From NCBI RefSeq assembly GCF_000264905.1, contig NW_006763144.1, positions 1,307,648-1,371,647 of the forward strand: a stretch of 64,000 nt of DNA. Reading direction: 5' to 3'. Below, piece after piece: positions 46,554 through 56,494 of this stretch (position 1 is the stretch's first letter; each line of letters starts with the position of its first letter). Made by a program: the position numbers and the translations under genes. This DNA comes from Stereum hirsutum FP-91666 SS1. Taxonomy: Eukaryota; Basidiomycota; Agaricomycetes; Russulales; Stereaceae. The notes under the pieces were generated by a model. That model ran no database searches. It saw only the letters and a list, made by a program, of their open reading frames with translations, and was not told the origin of the DNA.

Positions 46554-47195
46554 TGTGTTATGCTAGAGAGTGATGTTCGTTTCGGAGGATTTGTATGTTT
46601 TGAGAGAGGACAGAGCGCGGCTCTCTTTGGGTTGTGATGAAGGGGTTACCGGGAATGAAGGAGCGCAAGCGCGAAGGAAGGACTGAAGCTGGAGGAAACT
46701 GAGTGGACAAGAACGAAAGCGAGGACGAATAAGAAGAAAGAAAAGAAAGAAAATGAGCACAGCTCAAGGACGATGAAGAAACAAGGTGGTGGAAGGAAGG
46801 AAGAGGGAAGAAATGCAGGCGAGCTCTGCTCTTGATGGTGCTGAGAAGGGATCAACCAGGCGACTGTTCCGAGCCAAAGGTGCGAGTGGCGTTTCGGCTT
46901 CCACGGTCAATTCGCCGGTTGTCAGGGTCACTACCCCGGCGCTGTGGCCCAACGACACCGATGCAGGTCAAAAATAGGACATTCTTAGCATGATACAATT
47001 AACCAGAATCAACATCGTGCTCGTAGTATAGGTAGTACGGTACAGGTAGGGGCAGAGCTCGACAAAAAAAAGACCGGATACTGCACTGCAAGTCTCCAAC
47101 ACAACACTACCTCTCGAAAGTCATCGGTCCGAGGTACAAAGATGGCGGTCGGGCAGGCCGTGAGGGATAGTTCGGCTGATATGATCACAAACCCG
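46554..47195. other. Intergenic, no gene seen
   Basis: Upstream of the four-helix gene and downstream of the next minus-strand gene. The first 250 bp are purine-rich on the plus strand (GAAGAAAGAAAAGAAAGAAAA), a pyrimidine tract for the minus-strand gene's leader. Confidence 0.45.
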
Positions 47196-48982
47196 TCAGC
47201 CCAGAGAGCAACAACGGCCAGAACGGGCGAGAGGCTTTACCATTCTGCTTGGCAGATCCCCACCGCCAGCGCCATCCCGTCTCATCGCTGTATTCGGCTG
47301 GACAACCGCTTGAGGAAACAAAGGCTGTGAACGCATATCGAGCGCTATGTCGGGACGTCGCATCATATCGGTAGTCGGCAGGCCGGAATCAAAGGGCGAT
47401 TTCTCCGAGGGATCCATGAAAGGATTTTCCCTGTCCACAGGGGAAGGTTGCATGTTGTGGAAAGGCAGTGAGGGCGTCGAGGGCGTTTGCAAGGGCATCT
47501 TGCTGTCCCTGATACGGTTGCGCCGTCGTCTCCAGAGTAAAGCCGCTACGACAAACAAAGTCACGATGACCACAATGCCAGCAATGATTCCCGCCAGAGC
47601 AGCGATGGGTAGTCCAGACTTTCCGATACTCGAAGTATCAGGAGCGTCAGAGGAAGGAGATCCACTGGTGCAAGACACCACGTCAGTCTCGGCGAGTGAA
47701 TTGAAGCCGCAAAAACGTACGTAGAATTGCTTGGTGCGCCATTTTGAGAATTGCTCGTCGTAGAGTAGATCTTGATGGCGTCGATATCCATGAACCTACC
47801 GGTGTTGTTCTGGCCATTCTGATCAGGATCGGCCGTCAGGACCAGGTTGTGTTGACCCGGCCCAAGACCATTTCCAAAATACTAGTGCGCCAGGCGTCAA
47901 TTCTTGGTACGCTTGCGAGGAAAAATCAGTGATGAGGGAACTGACCAGCAGTGTCTGAACAAAAAGATTGTCAGGACATCTAGATGATAACTTTCGAGGG
48001 CTCTGATGCTCACCTTGAGATGCAGAGTGCTAGCGATACCATTTGAACCACCATCAAATGCATGAGCAGCGTTGCCGTCCACGGCAATCGTATAATTTGC
48101 ATGGTCTGACGAAACGGTGCCATACACTGCGACTGCATCCCCACTGAACTCGATTTGGGCCTGAGCGCCACCCGTCTGCGTGAAACTTGATCACAAGATT
48201 TAGCGACATATCGGTCGGGCAGGCCGAAATATGCTCACTGCAGCGTGTTATTCATCGTGTCAGGAAGGGGATTGAAGATCCAAGATGATGGTGGCAGGTA
48301 AGATATGCGCGAATCCGTGTCGTCGATGGTGGAATTCGAGACAGATCGACTAGCTTCGGAATTAGTGCTAAAGACGATGCAGCAGAGTTCAGATTGAACG
48401 TACTCGTCTGGGCCGATCTGTGTCTCAAAAATGAGTGAATCGAGGTCTACCGGTGCAGCACTAGTAGTCTGCAAGACCGCCGTATGACTACCCATTGGCA
48501 AACTTGAGGCTCCACCCAGAAGCTGCTGGAACACCGCACTCGAAGCATTGGCATTATGTGCTGTAGCTTGGCCGTCAACGGCGAACGTATATGAACCATA
48601 GTCAGGCCTGTTCGCTCCGTAAAACCAGATGCCGGTTCCTGTGGCGAGGTTCATGAAAAGTTACCGGCGAAGACAAGCAAAGACATACCATTGAAGGAGA
48701 TCGTGACTGTCGCGCCTTGCACTGATGTAGTGTGCCATGATTGTGCAGAATACGACTACCCAGCAAAGTTCGGTGTCAGGCAGGAGATGCATGAGTGTGG
48801 CCCCCGTCGTATACTCACTTGGGACAGAGTGTCATTCTCCGGCGAGTCATTCCACGCACCAGGTGGTCCCCAAACAAGCAATGGCGAACTGTCCTCCGCT
48901 GAAATGATACAAGCACTCGTAAACAGGTCTTGAGGTACGCGGGTCGATCATTTTACGCACCTGAGACGTTGAAAAGAACCAT
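47196..48982 (-). CDS. Single-pass membrane protein, two beta-sandwich repeats
   Basis: Matches a family common in Agaricomycetes: two extracellular galactose-binding-like repeats, a membrane helix and a cytoplasmic tail. It starts MVLFNVSAEDSSPLLVWGPP; exon 1 is 48961..48982. Repeat 1: HTTSVQGATVTISFNGTGIW then FYGANRPDYGSYTFAVDGQA. Repeat 2: FTQTGGAQAQIEFSGDAVAV then YGTVSSDHANYTIAVDG, with LGPGQHNLVLTADPDQNGQN. The helix is IAALAGIIAGIVVIVTLFVV then AALL, followed by WRRRRNRIRD as the stop-transfer. About eight exons. The ligand is not known; a role in wall or glycan sensing is an inference from architecture. No cleaved signal peptide is obvious. It shares a 490-bp gap with the divergent gene at 49474. 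Confidence 0.8.
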
Positions 48983-49473
48983 CAAGGTGTCGTGAAAAAA
49001 CGAAGGAAATAATTTAAGGTCAAAAGAGCAAAAAAAAAAATGAATGGGAGGCAAAATGGCTGCCCAGCAGACCTCGTCAATCAGGGACTCGAGAACGACG
49101 TGCTCAGGAGTATATATGAGCGAGGCTCTGACATGGGACCAGACAGCAGTGCATGCCAGGGGCCGTTGTCCGGCTTTTGCACTGATGGGCCCATCAAGGA
49201 GTTGTTCGAGTAAACAACCGGCTGGGAACGTTTCAGTGATGAATGGGCGGCTGTAGAAAAGCTAGCGGAGCCGTGTTTCCGGGGCTCTGCATTGACTTGA
49301 ACGTTGTTGTACTTATTCGATGAACAAAGACAAGGTGAAGGGTACTTACGGAAACGAAGGGCCACAGCGCGTGGCGGGAAAACCGAAACCTCCCTAAAAG
49401 GGAAGGGCGTACATTACTTAAAAGGTGAAGACCGCCCTTGACTCGCGATCACGTCCTTCTCTCTTCGCATCGC
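48983..49473. promoter_or_regulatory. Divergent intergenic promoter region
   Basis: Between start codons at 48982 (-) and 49474 (+). Contains an A10 run at about 49030 and a TTACTTAAAAGG AT-rich box about 60 bp before the plus-strand ATG, a weak TATA candidate. Confidence 0.4.
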
Positions 49474-52400
49474 ATGACACCCCCACCAAAGGACTCGAAA
49501 CAACCCAAGGACGCGCCGGCGTCGACATCTCGCGACCTGGTTCGCGTCGGCCCCCGACATGTCTCAGCAAAGCATGTTGTCGGTCGTAGGAACGAGGATG
49601 GCCAAAAACCGACGACGGCTCGTGCTCTTGTGCTTCGCAATGGGAAACAGGGGGCGATGGGCACGGGCGAGATGGTTTTGTCCAATAAAATCAGCGGCAG
49701 AGAGAAATTGGACCTCCTGGTTGGTGAGTTGATTCTCTAGAGACCACAGCAAACGATCATGGGCATTCATCTACGGGACGTGCGCTATGGTCTTCGAAAG
49801 AGGACATGATGGATAAAGCGAAGAAAGAGAGCCTGATGGACAAAGCGAAGATGGCCGTCAGGACCCCTTTCAGGCTTGAGGAGTGTCACAAGATTTCTGA
49901 GTCTCAGTTCAATGGTGTGTCTCGTATTTTTCTTTCGTGTGCGATGCGCGCTGATCTACACATGGGCACCGACACCTGTTAGTCTATCTTGACGATATCT
50001 GCAACCTGCAGGAGTCAGATACGTTCTTCAGCACCATCCAAGCAGAGCTGAAGGCTCGCTTTCTCCCCAACAACAACAAGAAGTCAGATCCCCTGAGAGA
50101 TCAGGCACTCGTGTTGAAAGCTTTCGGTAGCAGGTCAGTCTTCGCCCTGGCATGCCTTCATCGCCCCTATTCACCAACATGGCCACCACCGGTGATATAG
50201 GATACATAACTCTTTCATGCTTGCGTCTGCTTGGAGGATCATCCGAGAATACTTCCTCGTCTTTGACGAAGAATTTAAGCTAGGCAATGCAGTCGGAGAC
50301 TCCGGTGTCCGTAAACATCTGCGCGACAACGACGAACTTAGGACGGAGTATCTGGTCTTGTACGATATCGTGAAGGTTCTCGTCGATGCTGCTCAGGCCA
50401 AGTTTGCTCTTCTGGCCACGACGACTCGTATGTTCCCTACTCGTTCATCTCTTCAACGTTGATACGGCTTATACTCGATTTTTCAGCTCACTATTCGCAA
50501 TACTTCACAAGTGTAAACCAGACCACAGAGGTTGGCTTCGATTTTGCAAACCTCAAGAATGTGTATAAGTCTTTTGTAGACTCCATAGTCATCGAACTGT
50601 GTCTGCCCGAATCAGCCATGCCAAAATTCATCTTGACGACTATCTTGCAAGAAGCTCTTGAAGAGTCGCCTAGCGAAGCTCGACGTTTCCCTCAAGCCCT
50701 GTGGGATGCACTGGGAGATCTTTCCGTACGTCATGTTCGAATACACCTTTCTCTTTGCACTGTATCTAAGGGCTGCATATCTCAGGTTGCGATCAAGCTC
50801 CAAGAAATTCTGGAAGTACCCCTTCAGGGTCTCGAAGGAGAGCAATGGTTGAAGCAGGAACGCGAGAAGCCACAGGAATTCGATCAGTGGATCTATGCCC
50901 AAGACGTGTCGGCCTGGGTCTGTGATAACTTTGGCGACAGTCTCTCTATGATGTTCCCGCTCGAGAAGACCAGATATCAAACCGTTGTGACTGACATCTG
51001 GACAGCTATCAACGGAGTAAGTGGTGTATCCTCTCGTCTGACATCCGTACATTTCCTGATCGCTTAGTGATCCCGCTGCAGGCTTTCCAAGACGTTTCCG
51101 GGGCCACTCCCGAAGAGCTTTGGCTTCTTGAAGGTCAGATCACCCGCCAATCGCGCTGGCATGCGCTTCCTCCTCCCCGTAGTGAAAAGGAGAAGAGCAT
51201 CATTCGTCCCGCGAAAGGCGCACGGTCCGCGAAGAAGAAGCCTCTTGCAATCACCGACGGCAATGACTCTGACGGGTCCATGCCCTCTCTTGAAACCGTC
51301 TCCGACTCTTCCGAGGGAGATGAGGAATCAGACTCAGAAGAGGAAGACTGGGACGATGAAGAAGAGCAGTGGGACGAAGATGAAGAAGATGACGATGAGA
51401 GTGGGTATGATACCGATGAGGAAGAGGAGCTTAAGAATATGCTGAGGGAGGTCATGCGCGATGCCGCTGCGGCCAATCCAGACTTTTTAGATCCTACGAA
51501 GGAATTCGATACCTCCGAGTTGGAGAAGGATAAGAAGGGCAACCCGTTCATCAAGCTCTTGGGGTCTCTGCGAGGTGCGTAGCATGATATTGCGTCTATT
51601 ATCCAATTAACGAATCACGTTTCAAAGGCAGGATATTCTCTTCCAAGCCGAATTTACAGACGAACCCTGCCACCGCCCCACGAACGAAGCAGTTTACACC
51701 TCCTGCTAAGCCTCCCGGAGCTGCCAAACCCAAGACGTCGGCTACTAAGCCATCTCAAACCTCTAAACCACCCCCCACGAAGAGTATGTTGATAATCAGT
51801 CCTTACGTTACCGACTCGTTTCCTTATTCTTTTGACTACTGCAGCATCAGAGGCCCAGAAGAATCGCAACGTCACTGTTGAAGAGGTTGAAGATGAAGAG
51901 GAAGAGACGACGACATCCAAGAAGAAGAAAAAGAAGAAGCCTAAGAAGAAGAAGAAGGCAACTTCTGCGGCGGCGGAAGAGTCAGTGGATGCGCCCGCGC
52001 CAGAGACTCCGCCAGCATCGCCCTCTCCAGTGGCAAGCCCCAAGCCAACCCCTACAAGCCCTCCGCAAAAGAAACCTACGCCAGCAGCTAAGTCCCCGCC
52101 TGCTGCGAAGCCGACTAACGCGTCGACGGCATCGCTACCTTCACTCGCCGACCTCAGCCGGCAACAATCTGCTCAGTCTTCTCATTCGTACTTACAGTCT
52201 GAGAAGCCCGCGGAGCCCAAGTCCAAGGTTAAGTCGAGGCCTGAGTTCGGTAACCTTCTGGCGATTACCGAGAACTCGGAGAAGAAAAGCATCTTCAACT
52301 GGAGGGGTCGCAACAAGGAGGAGCCAACGGAGGAGAAGGACAACAAGCAGGCTCTGCACAAGTGGTTCTCGAGGATGAAGAAGGGCACCAAAGAGTACAT

Positions 52401-52860
52401 GCATCAACTCTTGGGGACTCCCGAGGACGAGAAGAAGGGTCAGGCTGGCATGAAGTGGGAGAACTTCTTGAAGGTATGGGCACCGTGCACCTTTGACAGG
52501 TCCCTGAGGCTCACTCAGTATCATTCGGCAGGTCATGCGTGAGATGGGCTTCGACTACGATCCCAGTACTGCAGGATCCAGCGTAAGGTTTGATCCTCCG
52601 AACAAGAAAGACAAGGTACGTTGGACTATTTTGTCATGCCCAAGATTATTCTAGTACTCAAGTTGCCCTTCGATGTTTCAGCCGATTACATTCCATAAGC
52701 GTGAGTCTTATATCATTGATTATGCGGTATATATGTTTATACAATTCTCTCCTTAGCTCATCCCGACTCGACCATACCTCCTATCATGCTTAAGGAGTTC
52801 GGCAAGAGGCTAACCAGGCAGTACGGCTGGTCCGAGCTGTACTTCGCCAAGGCTAGCTAG
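49474..52860 (+). CDS. Large acidic protein with a HicA-like C-terminal domain
   Basis: Function not established. The model join(49474..49723,49801..49914,49983..50133,50201..50427,50487..50725,50786..51016,51082..51574,51628..51783,51845..52473,52532..52615,52682..52700,52757..52860) gives 898 residues, all phases consistent. The N-terminal half is helical (AWRIIREYFLVFDEEFKLGN, LYDIVKVLVDAAQAKF, QWIYAQDVSAWVCDNFGDSL). A strongly acidic segment follows (SEEEDWDDEEEQWDEDEEDD), then basic and Pro-rich linkers. The end, from MKWENFLKVMREMGF through GSSVRFDPP and ITFHKPHPDSTIPPIMLKEF to GKRLTRQYGW, has the alpha-beta-beta-beta-alpha order and GS-x-x-x-F plus PHP spacing of the HicA/YcfA RNA-binding fold. 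The His of the bacterial GSHH motif is not present at that place, so RNA cleavage is doubtful; binding is possible. Related fungal proteins share this ending, from memory. Confidence 0.75.
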
Positions 52861-53248
52861 TCTTAGAATCGACGATGGTGATATTGCTGTAGCAATGATT
52901 GTACATGCTCAGCTTTCGTGCAATCTCTGGGAAGTCTCGCTGAATATGTTCATGTAATTTCTTGTCTCGCGTACTGCTGTATGTATATTGTTGTGTGTCA
53001 GTCAATCTCAATTGTTTTCCACGAGAACATCGCGAAATATACAGCCCTCCCAGCCGCTTGAGCGCCCGAGACGGTATAGTAGAGTTATTGTTCGCACCGC
53101 TCGCGCTCGCAGTGGGCTTGATCCCGACGAAGATCTGGATCGATGTCGAGGAAGGTACGAGAGCCGCGGTAGCAGTGCCGAGGTCGGTCTCAGATGAGGT
53201 TTGGAGGTTGACGGAGGAGTGGAACGAAGAGTTAGAGACAGAGGACAT
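52853..53248 (-). CDS. Candidate small hypothetical protein
   Basis: A 131-codon single-exon frame. It starts MSSVSNSSFHSSVNL just after ATAAATAAAA, a TATA-like box 6 bp upstream that is too close for a normal promoter. The body has SSTSIQIFVGIKPTASASG, RALKRLGGLYISRCS and KLHEHIQRDFPEIARKLSM, which look more protein-like than the opposing plus-strand frame. No family recognised. It overlaps the last 8 bases of the neighbouring convergent gene. Could be noncoding. Confidence 0.35.
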   Translation of the reverse strand: MSSVSNSSFHSSVNLQTSSETDLGTATAALVPSSTSIQIFVGIKPTASASGANNNSTIPSRALKRLGGLYISRCSRGKQLRLTDTQQYTYSSTRDKKLHEHIQRDFPEIARKLSMYNHCYSNITIVDSKTS

Positions 53249-53526
53249 GCGGTTTTATTTATGTGTTGAAGGCACGCATTATTCGACTGACCGTGTGGCA
53301 CAACCATACGGTTTACTTGGGGCGAACGCTAATGCACGGCAAGACATGACCCATAAAAGAGGGCAATCAACATACAATTATCCGGCAAGTCCGCGAGATT
53401 AAACAAAACTCCCTTCGCACAACAAACACAGAACGGAGGACGAAAAACAGCATGGAATAGGAAGCTCTAGGGGAGCCGTGCCACTACAACGACGAAAACA
53501 CGGAAAGAATAGAGAAGAATAGGAAC

Positions 53527-54321
53527 TCATAGCTGCTGGATCCTCTGTTGCATCTTCTCCTTCAGTGTCGAATAAGCGTTCATGAGAGTTTGTTCGTTGA
53601 TGACGATCTCCGTTGTATCCGCTCTCGGCCTGCTCACTCTTGACGCGATGGTCGTTGAGTCGGTTTCCACGATAATGCTGCACGCCACATTGAAATTGTC
53701 AGATGGTCAAAAACGATTCGCATAGGTCAGCAAATGCCGCACTCCCTTGACCAACAGAAAACAAAGGGCGAATAGGGCGGGAGTCAAAGACGGAGGAGCG
53801 AACAGACATACCCGTCATCAATTGTCTCGTCCAGACACAAGACAAGCAAATCCAGATTCTCTAACACCGCTCGCTTCTCGACCTGGTTCCGAAGAAGCAT
53901 GTGTGCTGCCTCTGAAAAGGCGACAAGGGCAGAGTGCAACATGAGCTCGTTTTCTGAGGAACCGCCGATCATGTAGAAGATAAGGTCGAGCGAATGTTTG
54001 TAGACTGCTAGATGACCTTCGTAGAGAATGATCTCGCCTGCACATCAAATGACGCAAGAGAAACATATGCGGATACATAAGTCGGCCTCTCGAGCAATGT
54101 GGCATGGGGGATATACACGCACCACCAGCCTTCTTCGTCTTTTGGAACAACCCTTTCTCGAACGCCCGCTGCTCCTTCAGTGAATGGAGCCCCTTGTTGA
54201 AATCATTAGGTCCACCGAGATATGATTGTCCTTTTGGGTTGTAGTACTTCGCGAGCACTCGATGGCCATCCGTGTCGAGGATGATGAAGGCGTTAACAGC
54301 GTAAAGAGAAAGATTCGTCAT
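53527..54321 (-). CDS. RET3: Coatomer subunit zeta (COPI)
   Basis: Small subunit of the COPI coat for Golgi-to-ER transport; a longin-fold partner of gamma-COP. The model complement(join(53527..53677,53812..54037,54123..54321)) gives 191 residues, exactly the family size. Marks: LYAVNAFIILDTDGHRVLAK, KGLFQKTKKAGGEIILYEGH, VYKHSLDLIFYMIGGSSENE, LMLHSALVAFSEAAHMLLR, NLDLLVLCLDETIDDGIIVE and the end NAYSTLKEKMQQRIQQL. ATG at 54321 gives the typical short N-terminus. Confidence 0.96.
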
Positions 54322-54840
54322 TTTATCGGAAATGGTTGAGCAATCTAAGTAGAAATTAGTGTAAATAAGTTAGCAACTAAGATCATCAACATACAAGTGT
54401 GACGGTATTGGTATTTGGTAGGAAGAGATTCGTTGGGACAAGTTTGGGGTCTAGAGACGTGTCGAGCGCGAAGGAGGGCGTCGTGATTACCGGATTAGGC
54501 TGCGACGTGGCGTTGAGGCGTTGTGGCCCATCATCTATTTTCTCACGATACTGCCATATACTTATAGGAGCTTCCAAAAGGCTTCTCATGTAGTTTGTCT
54601 CGAGGCTGACCTCCATTGTGGCAGAGATATTTGTTTTCTTATCTGCGCTACATGCTACGGAGAGCGTAAGCTAGAAGGTGCCGGTGAATGGCGAGGAGCA
54701 ATACAAAGTGGCACCTCACTCTAGAATCAACAGGTGTAAACAACGCGTCAACAACGCGTCAATAAGATGTCCGTATTTGGTGCTACCCACTTCTCTGTCT
54801 TGCCATCTCCTGCGAAGCGAGTCTTAGTGGGTTTATCACT
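54322..54840. other. Divergent intergenic region
   Basis: Promoters of coatomer zeta and the REC114-like gene. A 76-codon minus frame (54386..54616) is present but has no domain. AACAACGCGTCAATAACG-like direct repeats (AACGCGTCAA twice) lie near 54740-54760; they include the MCB core ACGCGT, a cell-cycle element in fungi. Confidence 0.45.
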
Positions 54841-56262
54841 ATGCTGCACTCCACGACATCGACGAGTTCTTTTATCGTCAATAAATACTCGAGGTCTCAT
54901 CCTTCTCCCTCGGCTAATTCTTCCGGCTCAAAAGAAGACGGAGTGACGTCCTCCCAAAATGCCGAAGTCGAATGGCAGCACTTCACTAATCCTACGATAC
55001 GACTCGTCTTAGACATCAAGAAAGCGTCAACTGACGAGCTTGAGTCGGTTAGGCTGCGCATTTTGTGGTATATGGATTCAGGAGGTGCAGCGGATTTTGG
55101 TAAGACGGAGCCTGTCGTGTTTGTGCGTTTCTGCTTGATATATGCGCTTCTCGTTATTAGTGCTAAAGTGAATCTAGGAGGACGTCGACTTATTCTCGTT
55201 CTCTTCGTTGGACAATAATCACACAAATACTGGTCAAGGGCTTCCTCTCAAAGCTGTCTACAGAGATTGTGTCGTGGGAATTCGGTATCTACACCCGCAA
55301 ACTGTACCTCTTTTCACCCTTCCCGTAAGCATTTTGCCCGCATATATCCATCTTTTGACTTGACAAAAGGTTTGACTCATCAGATATACCGTCGATTTCA
55401 AGTCACCTTTGACTCTGCTCCATCCGCGAATCAATTCATCAACGCCATTCGTCCCGTTTGTCCCTGCAAAACAAACAGCGCCGCAGCCCCTGTTCCTGCT
55501 CGAGCCGGAACCATGGCCGGGGGTCCCATCCCTCCTGGCCCTTTGTCATCTGTCCCCGCCAATCGACAGATGAGCATGATACCATCGGGCCTTGTTTCCT
55601 CTCAAACTGGCTCAACCTCGCTCACAAACCCACCACGTCTTCCTGTGCTTCGTCCTGCTGTCTTCACGCCTGCCGCTTCGAGCGTCGCGCCCTCTTCTAG
55701 TCCATCTGGAACAAACTTCCCAACCAGTGACTCTACTACTTCTTTCTTCTCTCTGCCTGTCAACACCAGCTCTTCTCAGCCTTCTTCCGCTCCCAACGCT
55801 CAGGCTCAGAGACTCAAGGGCTATAGCAGCGGAATGCCTACGCCACCCTCCTTAAGCCAGACAAGCTCCTCTTCCCTTCCGGCTTCTTCACCTCCTCGAC
55901 CATCTTCTGCACTTCGTGATGAGGCTCTCATGCCGCCACCGCCTTTGCCCACACAGCCACGACCTTCTGGGGGCACTAGAAACGATACCAATCCTCCGCA
56001 GGACAACCCCTCAGTTGTCCAGACACAGCTTCCTGACAGAGAGGCATTCTTGGACTCTTTGCGAGATACGCCGGCGTTGTATGATCTTTCGCGCTCAGAA
56101 CTGGAGAAACTGGTCTGTGAGGTTATAAGGGAGCCTGGATTTCTGAAGCTGGTTAGTGCATGCTTTTCATGTATTCCGGGCGTGCGTCCTGACGAAGTTG
56201 ATTGTTTGCAGCTGGAGAAGCTGGACACTCTGTGGGCGGTGAAGGGTGCATTGGACATCTGA
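54841..56262 (+). CDS. Meiotic recombination protein, REC114-like
   Basis: The model join(54841..55122,55178..55324,55384..56151,56212..56262) gives 415 residues. The N-terminal domain has EWQHFTNPTIRLVLDIKKAS, GIRYLHPQTVPLFTLP and IYRRFQVTFDSAPSANQFIN then AIRPVCPCK, which resemble the PH-like domain and CPC motif of fungal Rec114/Rec7. A long Ser/Pro-rich disordered linker follows. The C-terminal helices (SELEKLVCEVIREPGFLKLL then EKLDTLWAVKGAL) fit the part that binds Mei4 in that family. REC114 forms condensates that promote Spo11 double-strand breaks in meiosis. The family evolves quickly, so I keep the call tentative. An ACGCGT element about 90 bp upstream would suit cell-cycle control, as an inference. 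Confidence 0.6.
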
Positions 56263-56494
56263 GCGTGTTGCATCCTCACTTTGACAGCTGGCTTGGCCGT
56301 GTATGCGTACACGTGTTATTGGACCTTGAGAGCGCGCCTGATGTAAATTTCTTGACGCTCGAATAATGTGCTATATATTTTGGGACGACAATGGGGAGAC
56401 TCCACAAAGAAGCCAAAGGGATTGTGCTGAACCAATAGTTATCCACAGCCGAATATTTTACAAATAAGATGAAGCAGTAAAATAGTGCAAACCC

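Noticed and set aside
49474..52860. A bacterial-style toxin-antitoxin pair around the HicA-like domain
   Set aside because: The domain is the end of a 12-exon eukaryotic gene, there is no HicB-like neighbour, and the catalytic His position is altered.
54386..54616. 76-codon minus-strand frame
   Set aside because: Short, no domain, in a divergent promoter region; plausible by chance.
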